Source of the DNA: Paramoeba atlantica
Lineage: Eukaryota > Discosea
NCBI GenBank assembly: GCA_977017575.1
Contig: CDRNVI010000015.1
Location: forward strand, 248,001-312,000
Length of the DNA: 64,000 bases
Reading direction: 5' to 3'
Under the pieces are notes generated by a model. That model did not search any database. It saw only the letters and a program-made list of their open reading frames with translations, and was not told the DNA's origin. The position numbers and the translations under genes are program-made. Shown piece after piece: positions 35,047 through 44,888 of this stretch (positions within the stretch are counted from its first letter, which is position 1; every line of letters begins with the position of its first letter).

Positions 35047-36885
35047 ATGGGTTGTGTCGGTTCTTTTCTATTCTTATTGACCTTGAAACATTTGACATCT
35101 TGTAACAATATATATACAATGCGCGGGCACCCTCTGCCTGGTGGTTACAGTCCGCTCCACCATTTTTCAATGGAATCTAGGTACGTAGCACGAAATTTCG
35201 AAGAATTTAAGACCATTGTGAGCAATCCGGGCCCCTTTTCCGTGAAATACTCTAGAGATTATCTAGAGTGGTACTGGAAAGCCTACCAAACAAAGGTAAA
35301 GAATCATGAAAAGAAAAGCGAATTTGAGAATAAAGACTGCAATGAAATGTTAGATAGCCACACGCCTCGTCATTTATATACCATGCCTCCTACCTCTGCT
35401 CGACGCAAAGAGCATGAAAGAGCCAAAGCAGGTGCTCAATTGGTCATAGATCGGTGTGCCCGTCGGCACGCCTTACTAGATGTTTGGGAAAGGAAACCGC
35501 AGTATCCCCATATTGATCTTTTCAATTCGGTGACTTCTTGGCATATTCACGAATTAGTCCGCAAGTTTCTTGATTTGTCGGTTAGTGTTGCTTCTTTTTG
35601 GATTCGCATAGTTATGTTCGCAACCCTAATTATTCACAAGTATCCTGAAACATTTTCTAAAGTGGCCCCACAACTTAAGGAAGTTATTGAGAAAGTTTCA
35701 TGGGATCGCTCGTCAAAAGCTGCCGGAAATTCACCCACCAAAAGATTACATGATATGATGAATAATCTGCTGCGAAGATACGACATTCATAATGCAGTCG
35801 AAGCTTCCCTTGTTCTATCTTGCTTAGAAAGAGACTCACTTTCGGCATTAAATGTCCAAACGGATTCCCCCAAAATCAATCTTCAGGAATACCACTTTGT
35901 TTCTCTGCATACGCACGTTCCACAATCCACAGATGCTCTGTTTAAAGAAGAAAATCTGGCATTATTGAGATGCTATTTGTATGCTGAGATGAATTCATGG
36001 GTCCCTAGTCCCGTTTTCCGAGCCCATCCAGCCGCTAAAGAAGTCGTTACGTTACCAAGCTCTGACCTTTCGCGCATACCATCTCCAGAGAGCGTACAAT
36101 TTTTCTTTGCTGCGAGCGTTCCTCAGATTCGAAGGCTCGAAACGCGTTTAAAGGAAGCTACGATGATACATCGGCAGATCGCCCTACAAGATGACAAATA
36201 TATTAATCCTCGAACACTGTACAACCCCAAAACGTTTCGTGCCGAAATACGAGATGAAATCAATATAAAAATGGAGCGTGCATTGCTAAAGTATGAAGGA
36301 GCTTCAAGGAGCTTGAAGCCACGCAGTCCAGAAGAAGAAGCTGAAGAATTGGCTAGTCAAGGCAGTACTCAAGTGAAACCATCTCTTTATTTTTTTGCGA
36401 GACGTCTTAAAGCAGAGCCAACTGTTTCCCTTGCGCTTTCCATGGATAGTGGAGGAGAAGTTCGCCGCAGACTATTTGATGCAGCGAAGGAGATGTATCT
36501 TGAGCGGTTGCACTATTTTGATGATCGTTTGCGTTACTTGCACAATCAACAAAGTAAGGTAGCGCTGACTCTGTTGGATAAAGCCATAGAAGATACGATT
36601 CGCCATCATGAAAAATTATTCGGTTCGAGGTTACATCTCGGGGCTGGTGCAGCACTTTTTTTGAATGGTTCTCATGTCCCCTTAGCGGAACGACACTTCG
36701 ACGAATATGGTGCTCATAGTCGACAGACTAGAGAGAATTACGCACGGCGTTATATTTCTCCTATGGACCGACCGAGTGCAGAACAGTCTTTCAGCACTAC
36801 AACATCGTCGGAGGGGACTGAATCGTCTGTTCACGGAGATACTCAAAATTTGGAAGACATGCCTACCTCTCCAGAAAGCCCATAG
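35047..36885 (+). CDS. Large conserved hypothetical protein
   Basis: A 612-residue protein I do not recognise. Predicted features are mostly helical and charged: a Tyr/Trp-rich early segment (KYSRDYLEWYWKAYQ), an Arg-rich HARRHALLDVWERK region, a hydrophobic helix near 190 (VASFWIRIVMFATLIIH), long helices near 430-540 (DAAKEMYLERLHYFDDRLRY) and a Ser/Thr-rich tail (SFSTTTSSEG). The N terminus (GSFLFLLTLKHL) could be a targeting sequence. Start choice: no AG lies between 35050 and the next ATG at 35119, so the mRNA probably includes 35047. The alternative start at 35119 (MRGHPLPGGY) would remove 24 residues. Element A2 ends only 30 bases upstream. A mitochondrial, perhaps mitoribosomal, role is a guess. 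Confidence 0.7.
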   Translation: MGCVGSFLFLLTLKHLTSCNNIYTMRGHPLPGGYSPLHHFSMESRYVARNFEEFKTIVSNPGPFSVKYSRDYLEWYWKAYQTKVKNHEKKSEFENKDCNEMLDSHTPRHLYTMPPTSARRKEHERAKAGAQLVIDRCARRHALLDVWERKPQYPHIDLFNSVTSWHIHELVRKFLDLSVSVASFWIRIVMFATLIIHKYPETFSKVAPQLKEVIEKVSWDRSSKAAGNSPTKRLHDMMNNLLRRYDIHNAVEASLVLSCLERDSLSALNVQTDSPKINLQEYHFVSLHTHVPQSTDALFKEENLALLRCYLYAEMNSWVPSPVFRAHPAAKEVVTLPSSDLSRIPSPESVQFFFAASVPQIRRLETRLKEATMIHRQIALQDDKYINPRTLYNPKTFRAEIRDEINIKMERALLKYEGASRSLKPRSPEEEAEELASQGSTQVKPSLYFFARRLKAEPTVSLALSMDSGGEVRRRLFDAAKEMYLERLHYFDDRLRYLHNQQSKVALTLLDKAIEDTIRHHEKLFGSRLHLGAGAALFLNGSHVPLAERHFDEYGAHSRQTRENYARRYISPMDRPSAEQSFSTTTSSEGTESSVHGDTQNLEDMPTSPESP

Positions 36886-37467
36886 CTCATACCAAATTTG
36901 TAAGAACTCATTAATATATCGATTTTTGTATGTTCATGATTCGTTAAGAAGACTTTGCATCCAAGGATGCAGAGCGATACTGCACATCTTGTACAATCTG
37001 AAACAAAGTTCTCTTCACTTTGCTCTAGTTGCTTATTCCTTCAGTGAAACGTGCACAATAGTAATGTACAACTGTATATTCAACCTATTACGAAAAGAAA
37101 AAAAGCGAGAGTGTCGAGTTACGAGGTTTAATGTCTTTGCGGCGACGTCAGGCCTGCCGTGTAATATGTTATTTGAATCTGCATAAAGCCTACAAGCCAC
37201 AGCTTCAGTGTCCAAAACTTCTTTTGCGGTAAACAATGTACTTGTTCCTTTCTGCATACTGATAGATGATCTACATCTGTGTACCTAAGATCTGTATATT
37301 ATGGTATGTGAATGGAAGAATGATTATTCCAACAATCCAGTGCACTTCATTGTCTATTAGTGTGGTCATTGGGGCTTTAAAATGCTACGAATTACAACAT
37401 ACCACTGCCAAAATGAAATGATCCTTCTAGAAATATTTTTATTAAACTTACATATGCTTTGGTCACC
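36886..37467. other. Intergenic region
   Basis: No gene is supported. Short open frames on both strands here have no family features. A TTTTTATTAAACTTACATATG segment lies before PRP3, with TTCTAG at about 37424-37430 as a possible acceptor. Confidence 0.35.
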
Positions 37468-39027
37468 ATGCAAATGGAAACGGAAAAGAATTTGAAAACA
37501 GTCAAGGTACGTCGAAAATGGAAGGGTCCTATATCAGTTCAACGAGACCCTGAAGAAGCTACTGTGGTAAAGGACATAGGAAAAGATCCAGAAGAAGAGA
37601 AGTCTGATAGCGAACCAGAATTCGTGCTAGACATTGACCCTTCCGAAACAAATCCCGTAGTTGAGCCTGAAAGGAAAGTTTTATTAACCGGAGAGCAATC
37701 TGCCACGCAAAAGAATAAACCGCAAGCTCGTGTATTTGACCCCGCTCTACGTCATATAAAGAAACCTCGTCATACGCACCGTGAACTTGCGCTTTTTCTA
37801 AAATCGAATTTAGATACTGCAGAAAAGCAAAAACTGGAAAACGTATCGACTGAAACGACATCCTATTCCCAGAGTACAATCACACCTATTGAATTTCTAC
37901 AACGCATTCGAAAACCGAAGATAGCTGGTAAACGGAAGCAGTTTAGCAGAGAATATGCAACCGACTCGGCAACACCCACGTTACACAGAACAAATACTTC
38001 CACCAATGATATTGTGTCAGAATCTCGTGTCGAGCGAAGGCACGAATACAATTCAATAGGATTTCCATGGGTAACGGGCATTGTCGACAACAGTGATCTC
38101 CGGCCTCCTCCGAATGTCGAATGGTGGGATGCGGATTGGATGGAACCTCTGGACTTCTCCACGTTGGACCCCGCTAATCTAGAAAATCTGTCCGCCACAA
38201 TGAAAAAGTCCACTCCTTTAGTAATGTACGGTCATTCAGCTATTCAAGATTCCACGAGAAAGGGAAATCTTAATCCTTTAAGTATCCAACCCATTGCCGA
38301 ACGTGCAGAAGTTTTACCAAAAACAAAATCTGAAAGGAAAAAAGAACGACGCATGCGGAGGAAAGAAAAGGCTGAAAAAGGTCGGCAGGCTATACGTCGC
38401 GGGGAAGTCGAGCCTCCAGCTCCCAAACTTACCTTGAAAAACGTACAAAAAATTCTTCAAAATCGAAAGGTGGTACAAATGGATCCCACTGCTCAAGAAA
38501 TGCTTGTTTTGGAAGATCAAGCACGTCGTATTGAGGCTCACGAACAGCGTAACGCTGTTCGCAAGCTCAGTTCAAAAGAACGGGGAGAAAAAGTACGGCT
38601 CAAGCGGGAGGCAGACGCCAAAATTAATCCCACAAGGTCCGTTTTTCGAATTGATTTTAAAAATGGGGAAACAGGGAAATCGTTGTACAAAGTCTACACC
38701 AACGGAACGCAACTCCATGCGTGTGGGCTCGTCTTGAATGTAGGTACAATGGGTATCGTTATTTTGGAGACAGGTCGCAAGCCCACAGGAAAACTATACA
38801 CCCTTCTGACGCGACGAATGCGAAATGAGATTAATGCCATACTAGTGTTTCAAGGTCCACTATCTGCATCTCAATTTAGAGCATTTGAGCGGAGAGAATT
38901 TTCACATGAGGTAACAGCTAGAATTTATTTGAGGGATCGGCAGTATGAATTAGCATGGGATTCGGTGCTAAACACGACGCAAGCTTCAACGCCGGTGAAC
39001 AGCGGGAATATTCAGGAAGATCAATAA
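37468..39027 (+). CDS. PRP3: U4/U6 snRNP protein Prp3
   Basis: Prp3 binds the U4/U6 snRNA duplex in the U4/U6.U5 tri-snRNP. The 519-residue protein is charged and disordered at its N terminus. It carries the conserved Prp3 block PNVEWWDADWMEPLDF (about residue 215), the basic stretch TKSERKKERRMRRKEKAEKG, then PAPKLTLKNVQKIL and the aligned MDPTAQEM and HEQRNAVRKLSSKERGEK. The C-terminal DUF1115/ferredoxin-like domain has VFRIDFKNGETGKSLYKV, GLVLNVGTMGIVILETG and YTLLTRRMRNE. The match to human PRPF3 is collinear. The ATG at 37468 was used. Together with Prp8 at the window start it shows an active spliceosome despite no cis-intron here. Confidence 0.92.
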   Translation: MQMETEKNLKTVKVRRKWKGPISVQRDPEEATVVKDIGKDPEEEKSDSEPEFVLDIDPSETNPVVEPERKVLLTGEQSATQKNKPQARVFDPALRHIKKPRHTHRELALFLKSNLDTAEKQKLENVSTETTSYSQSTITPIEFLQRIRKPKIAGKRKQFSREYATDSATPTLHRTNTSTNDIVSESRVERRHEYNSIGFPWVTGIVDNSDLRPPPNVEWWDADWMEPLDFSTLDPANLENLSATMKKSTPLVMYGHSAIQDSTRKGNLNPLSIQPIAERAEVLPKTKSERKKERRMRRKEKAEKGRQAIRRGEVEPPAPKLTLKNVQKILQNRKVVQMDPTAQEMLVLEDQARRIEAHEQRNAVRKLSSKERGEKVRLKREADAKINPTRSVFRIDFKNGETGKSLYKVYTNGTQLHACGLVLNVGTMGIVILETGRKPTGKLYTLLTRRMRNEINAILVFQGPLSASQFRAFERREFSHEVTARIYLRDRQYELAWDSVLNTTQASTPVNSGNIQEDQ

Positions 39028-39441
39028 TGTTTTGATGTTATGCCCTAGCTATAGTAGTTGGACCACATTTTTAACATACTCTCCTGAGCAGCAGCTCCAG
39101 AAAATATGAAGCAGTGCTGTGAAGCAGTTGCTGTGTGTTTATCGTCATAGTTCTATAAGTTCATGCCTGGAATCCTTCAATGAGCAATGGAGCGTCTACA
39201 AAGAATCTAGCGTCCAGAAACTATTAAGGGTAGATAAAAACGAAATCTTATTAGTATTACTATTTGTATTTAGTGGTGAAACGGTTTACTACCAAAGGAA
39301 AATTCAAGAATCCGAAATCAAAATTTAGACTAAACTACAGTGAGGTATAGAAGCATCGTATATTTTATTTTGAGTTGTTTTCTTTGAATTGTTTCCCACA
39401 CTCATGTATCGGGTGTACAGGATAGCTGCGATAGAAATCTA
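39028..39441. other. Intergenic region
   Basis: No gene is supported. A 69-codon frame at 39119-39328 looks accidental. GTTTTCTTTGAATTGTTTCCCACACTC near 39375-39402 and CAG at 39418-39420 could form the acceptor for the next gene. Confidence 0.35.
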
Positions 39442-39951
39442 ATGCGCCAAACCAAGCGTTTGTTGGCTCAGAGGACTGTAATATTTTTGCATCGCCTCAC
39501 ATTACGTCCGAAGCAAGTCCTGAACTCTACGCGAGTGTTCACGTCGGAGGACATTGCAGCATATTCTGCTCTTACCGGTGATAATAACCCCTTGCACGAA
39601 ATAGCTGAGATTCCTCGGAGCCTCGGACTTGCACGTGCCTCTGATAAGCGGCTTGTCCCCGGTTGGCTCACTGCATCACATTTCAGCGCCCTTATGGCCA
39701 ATGTTCTCCCTGGACCCTATTGTATATATCGTTCGCAAGCCCTACAATTTCGTGCTCCTGTCTACGAAGGGGATGTTGTGCGGTATGAAATTCGTGTTTT
39801 GCGACACTGCTCTCGATCTGGGATGGTTTCACTACTCACCATGGCCTACGTCGGTGAGTCTTGTGTTCTTGAAGGTAGGGCAGAAGGAAAGCATGTCCCT
39901 CCATCTAAAGCGTTGTCCCAAGCACAGCAGGAAATCAACAAGTCAGAGTAA
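39442..39951 (+). CDS. MaoC-like hydratase, probable mitochondrial HTD2 (3-hydroxyacyl-thioester dehydratase)
   Basis: A 169-residue hotdog-fold protein. It starts MRQTKRLLAQRTVIFLHRLT, Arg-rich and free of acidic residues, a good mitochondrial presequence. The hydratase 2 motif is present as YSALTGDNNPLHEIAEIP (about 54-71), with the catalytic Asp and His, followed by LVPGWLTASHFSALMANVLPG, QALQFRAPVYEGDVV and the end strands. HTD2 dehydrates 3-hydroxyacyl-ACP in mitochondrial type II fatty acid synthesis, which supplies octanoate for lipoate. Kinetoplastids are known to have this pathway. A bacterial PhaJ-like function in beta-oxidation is the alternative, but the leader and single domain favour HTD2. 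Confidence 0.85.
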   Translation: MRQTKRLLAQRTVIFLHRLTLRPKQVLNSTRVFTSEDIAAYSALTGDNNPLHEIAEIPRSLGLARASDKRLVPGWLTASHFSALMANVLPGPYCIYRSQALQFRAPVYEGDVVRYEIRVLRHCSRSGMVSLLTMAYVGESCVLEGRAEGKHVPPSKALSQAQQEINKSE

Positions 39952-40108
39952 AGTTCGGACCTTTTAATCTTATCCAGTGCAGTCAAGACGCGGATTTTTT
40001 TAAGTCGAATCTAACATAAAATTTATTTTTAATTGAAATTTGGTATTGGATCTATGTCTCCCAGCACAAGCATCTCCTGAATAGTTGAATTATTTTTCAA
40101 GACAATTA

Positions 40109-41697
40109 CTTCCCCCCCCTACTTATGCGCAACCGTTTGACCCGGCCACTTAAGCGCAATTTTGACGCATCGTTCAGAAGAACAGCGCCGCAAAGCGGCG
40201 CGATTTTTTTTTTGTGGTACGAATTTTTGTACCTATTTTCGCCGCTGTTGAAATGGAGAGTCTGCAGATAGTCCCGTTGGGCGTTCAAAAATGATCTCCA
40301 GCGATCTCCTCTGATCCACACTGACCTCCACCGATCTGTACGGCGAGTCTTTGCATGCTATACTGTACTGTACATCAGAGGAACTCTCCTGCCACGTACT
40401 GTACGCTTTTGAAATGATCAGTGCGCCAGCGTGCGGCACCGCCTAGATGTGGGGAGGGTAAAGATAACGTCGGTAACTGCACTACAAATGCATGATAAAC
40501 TAAACTTTAATTTATACACTATTTCGGACCCATGCTGTTAAAAGTCCGTTCTTTTCCTACAATTGATCGGGTGCTCGCAAAAAAGGCGCTTACTCCGTGA
40601 TGTGGTCATTTGAGGGCATAAGTAACCATACAAGCGAAGTACTGTACCTCCTCCCTAGTTATCTCTCACACGTCACCCCCTGTCCGACTGATCTTCCAAT
40701 GAATCGGTAAACCCTTCGAACTTCGAAAAATTACCTACAGCGTTCGCAACCGGTCGCCATTGGTTGCCACCGTTCGACAGCGAGCTACAGGTACCGTCTG
40801 CACCCCCTCCGCTGATGGTACTGACGCCTACCAACTACCATTTTCTTTCATTATTTTTTATAACTATAATTATACACTGCCGACTAATATTATTGAGTTT
40901 TTAATTATTGGCGAAGCTACGCAACTTTTAATTAAAAAATCAATAATTTGTGCCAATAATTTTTGCAGAAATTTGTACACATCGACAAACAACAGGGGCG
41001 GAAAAAACCCAAAATTAGGTCAAAAGGGTTTTTTGTGCTCACAAAAAGATTCAAGATTTTTTACGGGGAAGAAAATTGCTTTTCACCAAAAAATTATTAT
41101 ACCTAGGAGGTACAATAAGTGTCCCTTGGTATAACCAGGAAGGTGGTTTACATCTCTCTAATTTTGTTAAATGCGTTGCGAAGGGCAGGTTATTAAGTGG
41201 TCATTAAGTGAGGGGCTGCGGGTGTGATCTCACATTATTTCACGGCCGGGTGTTGGCATAAAGCCAATCCTGCTCCTACGTCAAATCCTCTCATGAAATT
41301 TGAGTTTTTGTGCAAAATCTATGACACTCTTCTCTAAAAAGTGACTGCCAAGATCAGACCTCATGAGAAATTCAAAAATAGAACAAAAAAAAATGTTTCT
41401 CGCCCAAAATTGACAGCTTTTAATTAAAAAAACAATATTTTTTGTGTCATGAAATTTAGCGATAATAATTTTTGGCTTGGGTGTATTTCATTTTTAGTTA
41501 TAAAATATAATTCATAAAAATTAATGAAAGGGGGAGTATGTAAAAAGCAGCCCCCCAGGTACCCCGCGTACATAACTCATGATTGAAACACGCGCCGCGA
41601 AGCGACGCGAAATTTTTTTTCACCCCTTTTTTTGACCCGGCTACTTATGCGCAATTTTAGGCCAAAACCTGGTTGCGCTTAAGTGGGGGGGGGACAG
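40109..41697. mobile_element. Nonautonomous TIR element B2 (1589 bp, TA duplication)
   Basis: The left end starts CTTCCCCCCCCTACTTATGC. The right end reads, inverted, CTGTCCCCCCCCCACTTAAG. Both ends continue with GCGCAA, TTTGACCCGG or its equivalent, and a GCGCCGCAAAGCGGCGCG-type palindrome, so the inverted ends reach about 100 bases. TA lies on both sides (40107-40108, 41698-41699). The interior is AT-rich, with an approximate direct repeat around TTTTAATTAAAAAA (40927 and 41418 areas). No coding sequence is supported. Confidence 0.75.
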
Positions 41698-41764
41698 TAG
41701 CACCTAAATTGCGCAAAAAATCCAATTATTCTTGAATTCTTCATGCTTCTCGTTACACATGCTT

Positions 41765-42589
41765 TCATCTATCTTCAAATCCTAGTCTGTTTGCCCGACA
41801 GTTTAGTTCAATCTTTAGTTGGTTGTTCTGGATTTCTACGATGTTATTAGAAACACCTTCGCTGGTAACCCACTCTATTCGGTGGTTTACAACCGGTACA
41901 ACCTGGTTTACAACAAGGTAACTAAGTGCCAAGCTTGCACGCCATCCGTCAACTACACGCCACCGTGCGCGTCCCAGCGCATGGGGCAAATGCAGCACAT
42001 GGGGCGTCATTGTAGACTCTGATCGATTCACTAGGCTTTTTACAAAGACTTTATGTGCCTTATCGGTCACATTACCACCAAGGTGTGGAAACATTGTTGG
42101 TCCTGCTTGGCTCCGATTACATCTCCCCCCTCTTCACCTTACTCGTACAAGTCTCATCTTTTTGCATAAAATTAACGGTTCCTCCTTAAGCCAACGAATA
42201 TCGTGAGCTTGAAACACTAAGAATATTGCTTTCTTGAGAAAAACGAGTAATGGTCTTGACATTCACCTTTGGTGCATAACAACAAACTTATATTACGATG
42301 CTTCCGCTATACCGTAGAGCATAATCAAAGTTTCCTTCGCCGTACTGCGCCGCCGTTTGTTGAACAAGGGTCCGTCCTTCCAGAACTTCGCTCGACAAAC
42401 GTGTCTATCACAACAAAACCAGTAGTTTCCTTTCAGTTTGTATGCGACTTCCTCTGTATGACAGGATTTCCGACAAGAAACGTTCTGAAAAAATAGGTGG
42501 TGCCTACAAAACCACGTTACTATTTGGTCTTCGCTTAAATGAGATGCATACGTACGACGTTCAGAGACTGATACGCACGTTTTTCGCAC
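41765..42589 (-). pseudogene. Decayed Merlin/ISXO2-like (IS1595-type) DDE transposase
   Basis: Two minus-strand open segments together look like one transposase. The upstream segment (42589-42293) has the N-terminal zinc ribbon: VSCRKSCHTEEVAYKLK, then YWFCCDRHVCRAKFW, and the helix ETLIMLYGIAEA. The downstream segment (42094-41765) has the C-terminal catalytic region: VVDGWRASLALSYLVVNQ, VVNHRIEWVTSEGVSNN and IVEIQNNQLK, matching the family pattern D-x-W-xAY...VNHS-xxFV...GVxTNxIExxWxxLK. Of that pattern the Asp, the VNH and the Glu remain, and the Trp after IE is not clear. Between them (about 42100-42290) traces such as KDETCTSKVKRGEM recall the middle DE-x-RGR strand, but stops occur in every frame. 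As a plain DNA transposon it is inactive. Terminal repeats and target duplication of its own were not found. Confidence 0.68.
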
Positions 42590-42952
42590 CCGTGGCAGTC
42601 CATTTAAAATATTATGTTCTTCATTGTTACTGTCCCCCCCCCCTACTTAAGAGTCCGCGGGGTACCCCCCCTACTTAAGAATCCTTTTTGAGAGAGCCTC
42701 GGGCTGCCTGCGGCGCGAAGCGCCGCCAGATTTTTTTTTTGATTTTTTCTCTGTTTTCTTTGATTTTTTTGTTGTCTGCCCATTGCGTTTAGTTGTGTTT
42801 TTAATATTTCCAAGCTATTTATACTTGATGGTACTCCGAGGAAGGGGCAGACTACGGGCATGCATGGTACACAACCATCCTCCTCAACCCCCTTCAACTC
42901 TCTCGCGAACTGATCGAAGTTCCAGAGGTCCGTAAAATTACAAAAAATATTT

Positions 42953-44112
42953 TATAGTACTATCATAGTACTATAAGCTTTGAAATACTATATATAAAAA
43001 GTATATTTTTTTACTATTTTTCTTAGTAAGTTTTTTCAGAAAGTATTGTTTGAAATGCCGACTCGACGCAATTTATTTTTATCACTCCCGTTTTCTTGAA
43101 AGAGTTCTCACTATTTTTCTCATCATTATGCCCAACAAGCGTCGTGGTCAAGCTCAAATCGTTTTTTCACACTTCGTTGAAGTCGATGGGGAAATCGACC
43201 TACTTTAATTTCAGATGTGTTCCAGCCCAGACGCCTTGTCTTCTTAGGTCACTTTTCCTGTCGAAGTACAATGTGTAAATGTGAAATAGGGGGTAAGTGA
43301 TTCGTCAAATTTCTTCAAAAGATTATGAATTTTGCAGATATTGAATCTTGCAGGCTGTGCGAGGTGTTTTTATGTTTACCTTGCCATTGAATACGCCACG
43401 TCTAGGATCCAACGAGTGATCTAACGGGAACTCGTTGGACAACTGTAATGCGGTTTGCACGCTACAAGGAAAGAGCATTATGGGAAGAACTTGTTGTGAG
43501 CTATAGGGTCCCGTCTTTTTCCACTTCTGGACAAAAACTACAACTCTTTTCACTTTTTTCTACGCGTCAGGGTATCCACACCACTTGCTCCACCTGACAT
43601 CACGTGACCCCTCTAAGCCTCTACACCTCCATCGGCTCTCTCCAGCGAAATTCCTCCAGGTCCATCGCCCGATCTGTCTACCGAGCGCCTTCCTGGACAT
43701 GAAACACTGATAAACACCACATACAGTGTGGGGCTTTATCACGGGACGGGTTAATTAAGGGACACCCCCCATCAAGGCCAAAGTGTCCCGTAATGAACCG
43801 TCCCTTAATTCTCCTTTTTTTTCAAGGCTTTACTATACCTTTTTTTTCCATTATCTTCCTTTACTTGTCTCATTTTTCGTTCCCTTGTCTTACAAAAACA
43901 TTTTTATGTGTGCCTGTTAACTTGCGCGCTCTGTGATTTGGGCGCTACACTTGTAGTTCGTTTGTCCCATTCCAAATATATGACTCCACCCCCATATTGT
44001 CCCTTAAATACCCGTCCCGTAATTAAACCGTCCCGTAATAACACCACGCACTGTAGTTTTTATAGTACTATATAGTGTTTATAGTACTATAAACGAGGTT
44101 TATAGTACTATA
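42953..44112. repeat. Dispersed palindrome TATAGTACTATA inside B3
   Basis: TATAGTACTATA or close variants occur at about 42953-42975 (two overlapping imperfect copies), 44061-44072, 44080-44091 and 44101-44112. They lie on both sides of nested element C. Confidence 0.7.
43724..44053. mobile_element. Nonautonomous TIR element C (330 bp, TA duplication), nested in B3
   Basis: The left end CAGTGTGGGGCTTTATCACG and the right end, inverted, CAGTGCGTGGTGTTATTACG share the core ACGGGACGG just inside. TA lies on both sides (43722-43723, 44054-44055). Several more copies of CCGTCCCTTAATT / CGGGACGGGT are found inside, in both orientations. It is younger than B3, which it interrupts. Noncoding. Confidence 0.75.
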
Positions 44113-44857
44113 AATTTTCTTGAAACACTATAAACTATCTATAAATAGCTTTAGGGATCTCTGCGAAGTTCTTCTCCCCTCCGATCACCCTCCTCACACG
44201 AGAACGGCAAATCTGCCGACCAACCCCCTTCATCTATCTCCTCACCTAGCCACGGTAACGTTCCGCTACCCAATTCCGGGAGCCAACCCCGTTCTCTTTT
44301 ATCCCAAGTGTACGCAGTATTGCTTTACGAATATCATTATATTCTCCTGCATATCAAGGGCCATATTCTGAATATTTATGACAGTTTTCTTGAACATGCC
44401 TCAGTAGCACGTGGGGCTTAACAGTAGCACGTCGGGTACAGACGCCGACTTTCATTAGACAAAAATAGAGGAAAAAAGATAGAGATAAAAAACATAAACA
44501 AAAAGGGAACCGGGAATATTAAATTTTTATGAAAGAATGATGACCCCCCACTTCAGAGTCCAAATGCCCAAAATCGGCGGTCTCTTAAGTAGGGGGGGAC
44601 AGTATATCCTTTAGTCTTATGTCCTTTAATGTTATGTAGACGTGAGCAAGTGTTAAAAGTGAAAGAATACATGTATGACCCAAGGTGCTTATGAATGTAT
44701 TTAGAAGAACCTCAAAAGTCACTTTTGAAATATACACTTTTGAAAAGTGTCTATAAAAAATAGTTTTTTGCGTAATTAAAGTACTACTCCATATTCTCTT
44801 TTCAACTCTACCTTAACGGTTACACATGCAATGAAGTGAATTTGTTCCACCTATCGC

Positions 44858-44883
44858 TATTGCGCCATCTATTATACTTCTAG
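44858..44883 (+). promoter_or_regulatory. Candidate trans-splice acceptor before EMC3
   Basis: ATTATACTTCTAG has its AG at 44882-44883, five bases before the ATG, after a C/T-rich stretch. Confidence 0.4.
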
Positions 44884-44888
44884 CTGTC

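Larger units (their letters stand above)
42630..44602. mobile_element. Nonautonomous TIR element B3 (1973 bp, TA duplication) with a nested element
   Basis: The left end is CTGTCCCCCCCCCCTACTTA. The right end, inverted, is CTGTCCCCCCCTACTTAAGA. Both continue into GAGTCCGC or GAGACCGC. TA lies on both sides (42628-42629, 44603-44604). A second CCCCCCTACTTAAGA run stands 36 bases inside the left end, so the end is partly duplicated. The palindrome GGCGCGAAGCGCCGCC lies near 42713. Element C has inserted at 43724-44053. No coding sequence is supported. Confidence 0.75.
39952..44888. other. 4.9 kb transposon-rich intergenic island
   Basis: No host gene is supported. In order it contains element B2 (40109-41697), a decayed Merlin/ISXO2-like transposase on the minus strand (41765-42589), and element B3 (42630-44602) with element C nested inside (43724-44053). 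About 290 bases of plain AT-rich DNA then precede EMC3. It is the longest gene-free stretch in the window. Confidence 0.75.

Noticed and set aside
36707-37186. 159-codon + frame overlapping the 3' end of the unknown 612-residue gene
   Set aside because: Starts inside a real gene in another frame and has no recognisable domain.
40760-41134. 124-codon + frame inside element B2
   Set aside because: Low-complexity, Lys/Asn-rich sequence in AT-rich transposon DNA, with no transposase motifs.
40109-44602. One single large transposon from B2 to B3 carrying the transposase
   Set aside because: B2 and B3 each have two complete ends and their own TA flanks, and the transposase family normally makes 8-9 bp duplications, so independent elements fit better.
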